A stretch of DNA of 64,000 nucleotides from Candidatus Devosia phytovorans (GCA_029202405.1 CP119312.1:749001-813000); one strand, 5' to 3'. Shown: positions 25,466-32,671, counted from the first letter of the stretch. Notes: generated by a model not told the origin, from the letters alone. Numbers and translations are program-made.

Positions 25466-26668
25466 ATGGGTTTTCTGTCGGAAGCACTGGAGCGCGTGGC
25501 GCCATCGGCGACGGTGGCGATTAGCCAGAAGGCACGCGTCATGGCGCAGGGAGGTCGCGACATCATCGCGCTTTCGGCCGGGGAGCCCGATTTCAACACC
25601 CCGCTCAATGTGCGTGAGGCCGCCATCAAGGCGATGGGCGAGGGCAAGACGCGCTATACCAATGTCGACGGCATTGCCGAACTCAAGGAAGCGGTGGCGG
25701 CAAAATTCCGGCGCGACAATGGGCTCGATGTCACGGCAGCGGATTGCTTTGTCTCCTCGGGCGGCAAGCAGATCATCTTCAATGCGCTGATGGCGACGCT
25801 CAATCCGGGCGACGAGGTCGTGGTACCGGTGCCCTATTGGGTGAGCTATCCGGAAGTCGTGCGGCTCTGCGGCGCGACGCCGGTGTTTGCCGTGGCCGAT
25901 GATACGACCGGCTTCAAGCTGGCGCCCGAGGTGCTCGAAGCGGCGATCACACCCAACACGAAATGGCTGATCCTCAACACGCCAAGCAATCCGACCGGCG
26001 CGGCCTATTCGGCCGAGGAATTGCGCGGGCTGGCCGATGTGCTGCTGCGGCATCCGCATGTGCATATTCTCACTGACGATATCTATGAAGTGCTGGTCTA
26101 TGACGGCGGTACTTTCGCGACGATCGCGCAGGTCGAGCCAAAGCTTATGCCGCGCACGCTGACGATGAATGGCGTTTCCAAGTCGCATGCGATGACCGGC
26201 TGGCGCATCGGCTATTGCACGGGACCGCGGGCTCTGCTGGCGGCGATGACCAAGCTGCAGGGGCAGTCGACCACCAATCCGAGTTCGATCTCGCAATGGG
26301 CGGCGGTTGAAGCCTTGAACGGGCCGCAGGACTTTCTCGCGGAATGGCGCGAGGTGTTTCAGCAACGACGCGACATGGTGGTCAAGGGGCTCAATGCAAA
26401 TACCGGGCTCGACTGCCTGACGCCGGCGGGCGCCTTCTACGTCTTCCCGTCGTGCAAGCGACTGCTGGGCAAGACCAGCGCGGGTGGCGCAAAGCTGACC
26501 ACGGACGAGGATTTCGTCATGGCGCTGCTGGAGGAAACCGGCGTGGCTCTGGTACATGGCGCGGCGTTTGGCCTGCCGGGGCATTTCCGGCTGAGCTATG
26601 CGGCGAGCAATGCGGAGCTGGAAGAGGCGGTGAAGCGGATCCAGGGTTTCTGCGCGGGGATTGTTTAG
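25466..26668 (+). CDS. Aspartate aminotransferase (class I, I-gamma subgroup)
   Basis: 400 residues from ATG 25466 after GGGAGGTTGTT. Transfers the amino group between aspartate and 2-oxoglutarate with PLP. Opening FLSEALERVAPSATVAISQKAR and LSAGEPDFNTP (about 40-50) are typical of rhizobial AatA. PLP-binding lysine in NGVSKSHAMTGWRIGY (about 238), Asn in NTPSNPTG (about 175), and the C-terminal Arg in FRLSYAAS. A second paralogue may exist elsewhere, so I leave the symbol open. Confidence 0.9.
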   Translation: MGFLSEALERVAPSATVAISQKARVMAQGGRDIIALSAGEPDFNTPLNVREAAIKAMGEGKTRYTNVDGIAELKEAVAAKFRRDNGLDVTAADCFVSSGGKQIIFNALMATLNPGDEVVVPVPYWVSYPEVVRLCGATPVFAVADDTTGFKLAPEVLEAAITPNTKWLILNTPSNPTGAAYSAEELRGLADVLLRHPHVHILTDDIYEVLVYDGGTFATIAQVEPKLMPRTLTMNGVSKSHAMTGWRIGYCTGPRALLAAMTKLQGQSTTNPSSISQWAAVEALNGPQDFLAEWREVFQQRRDMVVKGLNANTGLDCLTPAGAFYVFPSCKRLLGKTSAGGAKLTTDEDFVMALLEETGVALVHGAAFGLPGHFRLSYAASNAELEEAVKRIQGFCAGIV

Positions 26669-26677
26669 GCCGGATGC

Positions 26678-26804
26678 CACGCCCTCGTGGTTCGAGGCTC
26701 GGCAAGGGCCTCGCACCTCACCATGAGGGCTACTGAGAACGCGATCTAGCAACAGCCCTCATGGTGAGGTGGGCGCGTAGCGACCCTCGAACCACGAGGG
26801 CGTG
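26678..26804. repeat. Large composite inverted repeat (REP/RPE-like)
   Basis: Outer arms CACGCCCTCGTGGTTCGAGG (26678-26697) and its exact complement (26785-26804); inner arms CACCTCACCATGAGGGCT (26714-26731) and its exact complement (26754-26771). It lies between convergent stops of the aminotransferase and the 26814 gene. The extended stem would be over 50 bp. Such elements are widespread extragenic palindromes in Hyphomicrobiales; this one could terminate both genes. Confidence 0.85.
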
Positions 26805-26813
26805 CCCCAAAGC

Positions 26814-27926
26814 TTATTTCCCCATCCACGACATGAAGCCGGTGCTGTCCCCGCCGGCCTGGGCGAACATCTGGGTGAGCTTGCTGGTCGAGACATAGCT
26901 GTCGACGGCGGCCTGGTAGAAGCTGTCGCTCCAGCCGGCGGCCTGGCGTTCTTCGGCGCTCATCGAATTGAAGATCGACATGATGTTCTGGCTGAAGGCG
27001 GTCGGGTCGCTGGACTTGGCGGCGTTCTGGAAGCCGGCGACCAGGGCCGCGCCGCTCTTGCTGCGCATGGCGGACTGGGCGGCGCTGATTTCGGGCGCGG
27101 TGAACTTGCCCGTTGTGTCGAGCACGATGGAGGACAGGGTGCGGCTATCGAACTTGGACATGTCGATATAGCTGCCGACCGTGGTGGCCTTGTTGAAGGT
27201 GGGTGCCTTGCCGCCTGCGACCGCATCGGCATAGAGCGCATCAAGGGTCTTGCGGGCCGTGTTGGCGACCTCGCCAATGGGCAGGGGCTGGACCTGTTCG
27301 CCGGCCTCGACCACGGCGAGATAGAGCGCGACGGGATCGTCGTCCACCTCGGGCATGGTCTTGGGATCGGCCTGCAGCTGCTTTTGTGCCTCGGTGATGG
27401 CGGCACGGCCGGCGATCCAGTCATCGCCATCCTTTTCCTCGGCGCCGAGGCTATCGAGATATTCGGCGGCAGCCTTGTAGAGGCCGGTGAAATTGCCGGT
27501 GACCTTGGCAATGGCAGCGGGGCCGGCAAGGGCGGCTTCGAGGCGACGCTGCATTTCGAGGCCGGCGGCGTCCTGCTCGTCGGCGGCAAAGCTCTCGTCG
27601 GTCGCCATGGCATAGAGCTCGCGCGCATCGAGGCTGGAGAGGTCAAGCGCCAGCTTGCCGTCCTTGATGGGCGAGGTGCGGTCGGCTTCCTTGAGCAGGG
27701 CATCCAGCTTGGCGCGCGCTTCGGTCAGCACGGTGGCGAAATCCTTGGCGGCAAGAGCGGCCTTGGCCTCGTCGGAGAGCGTGACAGAGGTGGCCGATTG
27801 TTCTGCGGCAGCGGCGGCTGCGGTCGTGGTGGCCGGGTTGGCGGCGCTATTGGACGTGCTGGCCGCTATGGAGGCGGCGGTCTTGTAATAAGTGCTGGTC
27901 GAATAGGCGGTGCTAACGGCAACCAT
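26814..27926 (-). CDS. Hypothetical protein with Ala/Ser/Thr-rich N-terminus
   Basis: 370 residues. N-terminal 45 residues are low-complexity (KTAASIAASTSNSAANPATTTAAAAAAEQ) followed by SVTLSDEAKAALAAKDFATV, a helical motif seen in several alphaproteobacterial proteins of unknown role. No signal peptide or membrane segment. The rest is helical and acidic (LDSLGAEEKDGDDWIAGRAAITEAQKQLQ) and ends FMSWMGK. Codon usage and composition match its neighbours. I cannot assign a family; the opening MVAVSTAYSTSTYYKTAAS resembles flagellar/hook-associated or secreted proteins lacking a cleavable signal, but that is weak. Confidence 0.6.
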   Translation of the reverse strand: MVAVSTAYSTSTYYKTAASIAASTSNSAANPATTTAAAAAAEQSATSVTLSDEAKAALAAKDFATVLTEARAKLDALLKEADRTSPIKDGKLALDLSSLDARELYAMATDESFAADEQDAAGLEMQRRLEAALAGPAAIAKVTGNFTGLYKAAAEYLDSLGAEEKDGDDWIAGRAAITEAQKQLQADPKTMPEVDDDPVALYLAVVEAGEQVQPLPIGEVANTARKTLDALYADAVAGGKAPTFNKATTVGSYIDMSKFDSRTLSSIVLDTTGKFTAPEISAAQSAMRSKSGAALVAGFQNAAKSSDPTAFSQNIMSIFNSMSAEERQAAGWSDSFYQAAVDSYVSTSKLTQMFAQAGGDSTGFMSWMGK

Positions 27927-28070
27927 CGGTCATGCTCCTGCGGTCGGTCATCAAAATCGATGCAAATGCCGTGCCGTAGGGATAAGTCTTGGATTTCAGA
28001 TAGTTGACTTCAGCGGCCTATTGCCGGGCGGCAGATCTTGCCGGTCCGAGGCGGCAAAAATGGCCGGAAA

Positions 28071-28103
28071 CAAAAGGCCCCGCCCGAGGGGATGGGCGGG
28101 GCC
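28071..28103 (-). terminator. Terminator of sRNA unit A
   Basis: Minus strand GGCCCCGCCC-(8 nt)-GGGCGGGGCC followed by TTTTG. A 10-bp GC stem with a short T-tract. Confidence 0.75.
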
Positions 28104-28156
28104 AAGGGGTCATCGGCCGAAGCTTCTGACCTTGGAGGAGCGGGCTAGCGGTGGTT

Positions 28157-28196
28157 GCGCTTTCGAACCGGAAAACCGGTATCCACTTTCCTGAAG
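28157..28196. repeat. Rhizobial-type palindrome around AACCGGAAAACCGGT
   Basis: GCGCTTTCGAACCGGAAAACCGGTATCCACTTTCC-type element; the core ACCGG-AAAA-CCGGT is palindromic. Similar extragenic repeats recur in rhizobial genomes. Only one copy is seen here, embedded in sRNA unit A. Confidence 0.55.
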
Positions 28197-28229
28197 CCGC
28201 GCCGTTCGCGTCGCTAAACTGTCCATAGG

Positions 28230-28284
28230 ACTATCGGACCGGTGAGAACGCGGCACAATCGCGCAATGGGAAAGGCTGCCATGC
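28230..28284 (-). promoter_or_regulatory. Promoter and upstream box of unit A
   Basis: -10 GATAGT (28230-28235), 17-nt spacer, -35 TTGTGC (28253-28258), then 16 nt to GCATGGCAGC (28275-28284). The upstream box has the same sequence and distance as in units B and C. Confidence 0.55.
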
Positions 28285-28302
28285 AGAATTGCGGAAAGGG
28301 GC

Positions 28303-28333
28303 AAAAAAAGAGGCCCCAACCGAAGTTGGGGCC
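28303..28333 (-). terminator. Terminator of sRNA unit B
   Basis: Minus strand GGCCCCAAC-TTCG-GTTGGGGCC, then TCTTTTTTT. Strong rho-independent terminator with a UUCG loop. Confidence 0.9.
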
Positions 28334-28494
28334 CGATGATAGGGCCGAAGCCAAATCGAGTGTGGTTCCGCGCAAGGGAGGAGGATATGCGCCGAACCGG
28401 TGGACCCAGGCCGAGGGAGGAGGATACGGCCTAAATCCGGTGTCGCAAGAAGCGGGTCCGAGGGAGGAGGATACGGAGCGGCTTCACCAGCGAC
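28303..28494 (-). ncRNA. Anti-Shine-Dalgarno multi-hairpin small RNA, unit B (cuckoo/CcsR-like)
   Basis: About 190 nt. Three consecutive hairpins each present the loop TATCCTCCTCCCT on the minus strand: 28370-28392 (stem GCGCA/TGCGC), 28409-28431 (GGCCG/CGGCC) and 28457-28477 (TCCG/CGGA). The stems differ in sequence but keep pairing, while the loops are identical, which is strong evidence for RNA-level selection. The loop is complementary to AGGGAGGAGGATA, an extended Shine-Dalgarno, so it may sequester ribosome sites or bind the 30S. Alphaproteobacterial 'cuckoo' and CcsR RNAs have this design. Promoter and terminator are both visible. Confidence 0.82.
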
Positions 28495-28500
28495 AAAGCC

Positions 28501-28555
28501 AATATAGGTTTTGATCGTTTGGTCAGCAATGCATAGGTCAACATGACTGCCATGC
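28501..28555 (-). promoter_or_regulatory. Promoter and upstream box of unit B
   Basis: -10 TATATT (28501-28506), 17-nt spacer, -35 TTGCTG (28524-28529), 16 nt, then GCATGGCAGT (28546-28555) followed by CATG toward the promoter. Start of transcription expected near 28494. Confidence 0.7.
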
Positions 28556-28744
28556 ATTGGATGCAGCGACATTCTGTCAACCATACAAGGGCTTAGCGAC
28601 CTTTGCGGAGGGAGAATGCGGGTGCTGACAATTGGTTGCAGGGTGGAAGCGAGACTGTGGGCGGCCTGGGCCATTCGGGCGCGGCCCGTGTGGCATCCTC
28701 GGCTTCAAACTCGCCACTAACGCGTTCTTCGGAGGGTTTGCGGA

Positions 28745-28776
28745 AAAGAAAAAGGCCTCGTCCGAAGACGAGGCCT
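28745..28776 (-). terminator. Terminator of sRNA unit C
   Basis: Minus strand AGGCCTCGTC-TTCG-GACGAGGCCT followed by TTTTCTTTT. Ten base pairs capped by UUCG. Confidence 0.9.
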
Positions 28777-28913
28777 GAAAAGTGAGGCAGAGAGCAAGGG
28801 AGGAGGATATGCGCTCTGCCAGTGAACCTTGATCGAGGGAGGAGGATACGATCTCGGTTCGGTGTCGCGATACGGGGTCCGAGGGAGGAGGATACGGAGC
28901 GCGTCTCAGCGAC
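28745..28913 (-). ncRNA. Anti-Shine-Dalgarno multi-hairpin small RNA, unit C (cuckoo/CcsR-like)
   Basis: About 170 nt. Three hairpins with the same CCTCCTCCC loop: 28787-28819 (stem GCAGAG/CTCTGC plus GCA/TGC with one mismatch), 28831-28853 (GATCG/CGATC, perfect) and 28878-28898 (TCCG/CGGA, identical to the 5'-most hairpin of unit B). Units B and C share GGTGTCGC and GTCCGAGGGAGG context, so they arose by tandem duplication, yet the second hairpin stems differ by compensated changes. A clear promoter and terminator flank it. Confidence 0.82.
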
Positions 28914-28919
28914 ACGACC

Positions 28920-28974
28920 TATATGTACTCTACCCGCCTGATAGACAATGGGTGGATGTACATGTCAGCCATGC
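28920..28974 (-). promoter_or_regulatory. Promoter and upstream box of unit C
   Basis: -10 CATATA (28920-28925), 17-nt spacer, -35 TTGTCT (28943-28948), 16 nt, then GCATGGCTGA (28965-28974) followed by CATG. Start of transcription expected near 28913. Confidence 0.7.
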
Positions 28975-28988
28975 AAATTTGCAGGGCT

Positions 28989-29029
28989 GAAAAAAGAAGT
29001 GGCCTCGCTCGAGGGGAGAGCGAAGCCAC
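28989..29029 (-). terminator. Terminator of sRNA unit D
   Basis: Minus strand GTGGCTTCGCTC-loop-GAGCGAGGCCAC with a small mismatch, then TTCTTTTTTC. Confidence 0.78.
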
Positions 29030-29106
29030 AAGGGATTGCGGAAACGAGTCCCGCAAGGAGGGAACGCAGCAGGGCGCAAGGGAGGAGGAGAAGCACCCGC
29101 TGTGTA
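28989..29106 (-). ncRNA. Candidate small RNA unit D (degenerate anti-SD member)
   Basis: About 118 nt. It has one full CTCCTCCTCCC (29079-29089) and shorter CCCTCC copies, but the flanking stems are weak, so it is a diverged or decaying member. Promoter, upstream box and terminator are all in the expected places. It is the unit closest to the signal peptidase-like gene, 171 bp from its stop. Confidence 0.6.
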
Positions 29107-29112
29107 GGGAGG

Positions 29113-29167
29113 GATATAGGCTGTGAGCTTCTGCCCAACAATTGGGCGTTCAGCATGTTAGTTATGC
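29113..29167 (-). promoter_or_regulatory. Promoter and upstream box of unit D
   Basis: -10 TATATC (29113-29118), 17-nt spacer, -35 TTGTTG (29136-29141), 16 nt, then GCATAACTAA (29158-29167) followed by CATG at the same offset as in units B and C. Confidence 0.6.
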
Positions 29168-29277
29168 AGTGCGTGCATGCATTTTAAGCCGAATATGTCT
29201 GGACATGTCGTGAGGCTGTCATGGGATTCGACGTGTCAGCGGCGGTCGATCCGGACGCTGTGCGGTCCGGCTCGGTA

Positions 29278-29970
29278 CTATTGCGCTTTCGGGAAGCCGG
29301 CGAGGCGTTCGGCGCGGTCGGGGGTGAGGCGCGGCGTGGTCACGATGCCGTACACCAGTCCAATCACACTGCTGGCGGCGATGGCGCCACGCTCCGAATA
29401 GCGGCTGTCAACGGAATTGTCGCGATTGTCACTGATGACTAAGATATGGCCCTTGGGCACGGTCACCAGTGGGGTATCGTCGAAAAAGCCGTCGGGCAGG
29501 CTGTCGATGACGACATAGCTGGTGCCTTCGGGCGTGGTCTCGCGCAGGAAACGGCATTCCTTGCCCTCCGTCACCAGAGGCGGGCAACCCTCGGCGATCG
29601 GCGTGGCGAGGGGTGTGAGGTCCATTGGCACATTGTCGATGAAGACCTGCCCTGACCTGACCTGGACGGTCTCCTTGCCCAGGGCGACAACGCGGCTGAG
29701 CTGGGCGCTGCCATCAGCGAAGTAGACGACGAGGTCGCCGCGGCGCAGTGCACCGGTGGGTGGCAGGGCGAGAATGACGTCGCCCTGGCCCAGGGTCGGC
29801 ATCATGGACGTGGAGGGGACGTTGAAGAGGGGGGCTGCCTGTGGCTGCAGGACAGACGCAACCAAGAAAAGGAAGACCACCGCCATTCGGCCATAGGCCT
29901 CGCGGCCTTCTGACCCAAGACCGCGCCGCCGGCGCGTTCTTGCCGCGAAGCGGCCGGTCAGAAGCTCCAC
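29278..29970 (-). CDS. Signal peptidase I-like (S26) protein, catalytic Lys apparently missing
   Basis: 230 residues. Arg-rich cytoplasmic N-terminus (RTRRRRG), one membrane segment (MAVVFLFLVASVLQ, about 29-42), then the serine box NVPSTSMMPTL (about 50-60), RRGDLVVYF (about 75) and box E ISDNRDNSVDSRYSERG (about 187-203). The box that should carry the general-base lysine (KR-V-LPGD) reads AQLSRVVALGKE, so Ser takes its place. The protein is shorter than LepB. It starts with GTG at 29970, overlapping the lsrB-like gene by 13 bp; ATG 29886 is an alternative. It is either inactive or uses another base; the housekeeping LepB must lie elsewhere. Confidence 0.75.
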   Translation of the reverse strand: MELLTGRFAARTRRRRGLGSEGREAYGRMAVVFLFLVASVLQPQAAPLFNVPSTSMMPTLGQGDVILALPPTGALRRGDLVVYFADGSAQLSRVVALGKETVQVRSGQVFIDNVPMDLTPLATPIAEGCPPLVTEGKECRFLRETTPEGTSYVVIDSLPDGFFDDTPLVTVPKGHILVISDNRDNSVDSRYSERGAIAASSVIGLVYGIVTTPRLTPDRAERLAGFPKAQ

Positions 29971-30851
29971 TCTCTCGCCTTGGCGACGAGGAAGTCGCGG
30001 AACACGCCGACGCGCTTGGAGTTTTTCAGAGCCGGCGGATAGACGAAATAGGCTTCGTAGGCCGGCAGTTCGATCTCGGGCAGGACCTGGATCAGGTTCT
30101 TTTCGTCTTCGGTCACATAGTCGGGCAGCATGGCGATGCCGGTGCCGGCCCGGCAGGCCTGCAGCATGCCGTAGATGGAATTGACCTTGAGCGTGGCGCG
30201 TCGCGGGCTGGAATCGGTGCGGCCCATGCGCTCGAGATAGTTGATGTCGCCCAGATAGGAGGGGACGGGCTCGCCGAAGCTGACGACGCGATGCTCGTCG
30301 AGCTGTTCAGCGCTGGCGGGCATGCCGAATTCGTCGATATATTTGTTGGAGGCGTAGAAGTGGTTGTGCACCGTGAACAGCTTGCGCTGGATCATTTCCG
30401 ACTGGTTGGGGCGGTGCAGGCGGATGGCCACGTCGGCTTCGCGCATGGCCAGGTCGAGTTCGGCGTCGTTGAGGCGGATTTCGAGTTGGATCAGCGGATA
30501 GAGCTTCAAGAACTCGTCGAGGCGCGAACTCAGCCAGGTGGAGCCGATACCGACGGTGGTGGTGACGATCAGCGGCCCGGTCGGAACGTCCTGGGACTCC
30601 GACATCTGGGTTTCCACCTGCTGGAGTTCCCAATGCATGCGGTGGGCGGTGCGGAACAGTTGCTCGCCCACCTCGGTCAGCACCAGGCCGCGCGCATGGC
30701 GGATGAAGAGTTTGAGGCCCAGGTCATCTTCGAGCGCCGAAATCTGCCGGCTGACGGCCGATTGGCTCATGCCCAGCTTTTCTGCTGCATGGGTGAAGCT
30801 GCCCGACTCGGCGGCGGTGTGGAAAATCCGGAGCTTGTCCCAGTCGAGCAT
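29958..30851 (-). CDS. lsrB: LysR-family regulator, LsrB/VtlR-like
   Basis: 297 residues. HTH: LDWDKLRIFHTAAESGSFTHAAEKLGMSQSAVSRQ (about 2-36), then ISALEDDLGLKLFIRHARGLVLTEVGEQL. FTVHNHFYASNKYIDEFGMP and LPDYVTEDEKNLIQVLPEIE follow. The sequence and the position directly after trxB match S. meliloti LsrB and Brucella VtlR, which respond to redox stress and activate small RNAs (abcR2 in Brucella) and envelope genes. Orthology is by memory of these sequences and synteny, not by alignment. Divided from trxB by 35 bp on the same strand. Confidence 0.78.
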   Translation of the reverse strand: MLDWDKLRIFHTAAESGSFTHAAEKLGMSQSAVSRQISALEDDLGLKLFIRHARGLVLTEVGEQLFRTAHRMHWELQQVETQMSESQDVPTGPLIVTTTVGIGSTWLSSRLDEFLKLYPLIQLEIRLNDAELDLAMREADVAIRLHRPNQSEMIQRKLFTVHNHFYASNKYIDEFGMPASAEQLDEHRVVSFGEPVPSYLGDINYLERMGRTDSSPRRATLKVNSIYGMLQACRAGTGIAMLPDYVTEDEKNLIQVLPEIELPAYEAYFVYPPALKNSKRVGVFRDFLVAKAREWSF

Positions 30852-30886
30852 TTGTTGACGCTTTCTAGTTGGGGCCTTGGGGTAGT

Positions 30887-31837
30887 TTACTCCGCCGCTT
30901 CGGCGAGTTCGTGTTCAGCCAGGTATCGTTCCGCTTCCAGGGCCGCCATGCAACCCATGCCTGCTGCCGTGATTGCCTGACGGTAAACGTCGTCGGTCAC
31001 GTCACCGGCGGCAAAGACGCCGGGGATGTTGGTTTCGGTCGTTCCCGGTTTCACCTGGAGGTAGCCGCCGGGCTTCATGTCGAGCTTGCCCGCAAAGATC
31101 GAAGTCGAGGGGGCATGGCCGATGGCGATGAAGACGCCGTCGACAGGCTGCTCGTAGGTGCGGTTTGTGGCGATATCGCGAAGGGTCACGGTGTTGACCG
31201 AGGGCGGCATGGCCGAGCCGCCGATATCGGCGATCTCGTGGTTCCAGCGCACTTCGATCTTGGGGTTCTTGAACAGGCGCTCCTGCAGGATCCGCTCAGC
31301 ACGGAATTCATTGCGGCGATGCACAAGGATGACCTTGGAGGCAAAGTTGGTGAGGAAGAGCGCTTCTTCCACGGCAGTATTGCCGCCGCCGACGACGAGC
31401 ACTTCCTTGTTGCGATAGAAGAAGCCATCGCAGGTGGCGCAGGCGGAAACGCCAAAGCCCTGGAATTTCTGCTCCGAGGGCAGGCCAAGCCATTTGGCCT
31501 GGGCGCCGGTGGCGATGATCAGGCTGTCGGCGGTGTAGATCTCGCCGCTGTCGCCGGTCAGAACGAAGGGGCGCTTGTCGAAATCGACATGGGTGATCAG
31601 GTCGTTGACGATTTTCGTCCCGACATGCTCGGCCTGCGCCTGCATCTGCTCCATGAGCCAGGGGCCCTGGATGACGTCGGCAAAGCCGGGGTAGTTTTCG
31701 ACATCGGTGGTGATGGTCAGCTGACCACCGGGCTGCAGGCCCTGGATCATCACGGGTTCCAGCATGGCGCGCGCCGCGTAAATGGCGGCGGTGTAGCCGG
31801 CAGGACCGGAACCGATGATGATGACTTTCGCGTGCAT
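30887..31837 (-). CDS. trxB: Thioredoxin-disulfide reductase
   Basis: 316 residues, a cytoplasmic FAD/NADPH flavoenzyme that reduces thioredoxin. FAD-binding GSGPAGYTAAIYAARA (about 9-24), redox-active CATC in GVSACATCDGFF (about 138), NADPH motif VVGGGNTAVEEALFLTN (about 156) and the C-terminal FAD motif GVFAAGDVTDDVYRQ (about 275). ATG 31837 has GGAGAG upstream; the TTG at 31855 is less likely. Paired with the LsrB-like regulator. Confidence 0.95.
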   Translation of the reverse strand: MHAKVIIIGSGPAGYTAAIYAARAMLEPVMIQGLQPGGQLTITTDVENYPGFADVIQGPWLMEQMQAQAEHVGTKIVNDLITHVDFDKRPFVLTGDSGEIYTADSLIIATGAQAKWLGLPSEQKFQGFGVSACATCDGFFYRNKEVLVVGGGNTAVEEALFLTNFASKVILVHRRNEFRAERILQERLFKNPKIEVRWNHEIADIGGSAMPPSVNTVTLRDIATNRTYEQPVDGVFIAIGHAPSTSIFAGKLDMKPGGYLQVKPGTTETNIPGVFAAGDVTDDVYRQAITAAGMGCMAALEAERYLAEHELAEAAE

Positions 31838-31992
31838 CGCAACGCTCTCCGACAAATGCGAGTACTCCCTCTGCCACTAGTTAAGGGGCGAAGGAGCGCT
31901 CTTTCAAGGCAAACTGTTCTTTTGTGGAGCACCTGCCTGTGGAACAGGCGGAAATGTCACACGAATTCGGGCAAATGCCCATGGAATAGGCG

Positions 31993-32466
31993 TCAGACGT
32001 ACTTGATCTTGAGGATTTCGTAGCTGCGAGCGCCACCTGGGGCGGAAACTTCGAACGAATCGCCCTCTTCCTTGCCGATCATGGCGCGGGCGATGGGCGA
32101 GGAAATCGAGATGCGACCGCCCGACGCGTCGGCTTCCGGATCACCGACGACCTGGTAGGTCTTTTCTTCCTCGGTGTCCTCGTCGAGATAGGTGACGGTG
32201 GCGCCGAACTTGACGGTCGAGCCGCTCAGCTTGGTGACATCGATAATGTCGGCCAGAGCCAGGATGGTCTCGAGTTCCTTGATGCGGCCCTCGTTGAGGC
32301 TCTGCTGTTCCTTGGCGGCCGAATATTCGGCGTTTTCGGACAGATCCCCGTGAGCGCGCGCTTCGGCGATGGCGTCGATGATGCGACGGCGCTCGTTCGC
32401 AGTGCGGTGCTCAAATTCAGCGGTCAGGGCCTTGTGGCCACCGATCGTCATCGGGATCTTTTCCAT
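31993..32466 (-). CDS. greA: Transcription elongation factor GreA
   Basis: 157 residues. The N-terminal coiled coil carries the acidic tip GDLSENAEYSAAKEQQ (about 40-55), whose D and E stimulate RNA polymerase transcript cleavage. C-terminal FKBP-like domain: SGGRISISSPIARAMIGKEEGDSFEVSAPGG. GGAGGC precedes the ATG at 32466. Divergent from the sugar dehydrogenase at 32672. Confidence 0.95.
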   Translation of the reverse strand: MEKIPMTIGGHKALTAEFEHRTANERRRIIDAIAEARAHGDLSENAEYSAAKEQQSLNEGRIKELETILALADIIDVTKLSGSTVKFGATVTYLDEDTEEEKTYQVVGDPEADASGGRISISSPIARAMIGKEEGDSFEVSAPGGARSYEILKIKYV

Positions 32467-32671
32467 TTAGTCGCCTCCAATCGGGCAGGGCATTCAATAG
32501 GCTAACCCTCAGCCAAAATCCGTTCGGCGTGCGCTTCACGATTAGTTTTGAGGGGAGATGACCCAAATTGCCCGGCTGTCGCCTTCCGGTCAAGCCGGTG
32601 TCGTGATCAAGATGGCCATGTCCACATGCGTATTCAAGTCAGGCTGCTCTTGCGTCGAAAGGTCCCAGTTC

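Larger units (their letters stand above)
28071..28223 (-). ncRNA. Candidate small RNA unit A (divergent member of the anti-SD cluster)
   Basis: About 150 nt on the minus strand from a predicted start near 28223 to the terminator at 28071-28103. It carries one CTCCTCC (28134-28140), flanked by CCCG, and a rhizobial palindrome (28157-28196) rather than the repeated hairpins of units B and C. Inclusion rests on the shared promoter architecture (-35, 17-nt spacer, -10, upstream box at the same distance). No ORF of any quality is present. Confidence 0.5.

Noticed and set aside
28157..28196. Palindrome in unit A as a mobile element end
   Set aside because: No transposase, target duplication or second copy in the window; treated as an extragenic repeat.
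28370..28898. Repeated GGGAGGAGGATA units as a CRISPR array or minisatellite
   Set aside because: Repeats are short, spacing is uneven, and each lies in the loop of its own stem. This fits RNA hairpins, not CRISPR repeats, and there are no cas genes.
28577..28915. 112-residue minus-strand ORF in the sRNA region
   Set aside because: Pro/Ser-rich, crosses the unit C terminator and all its hairpins, and has no ribosome site. Better explained by the RNA genes.
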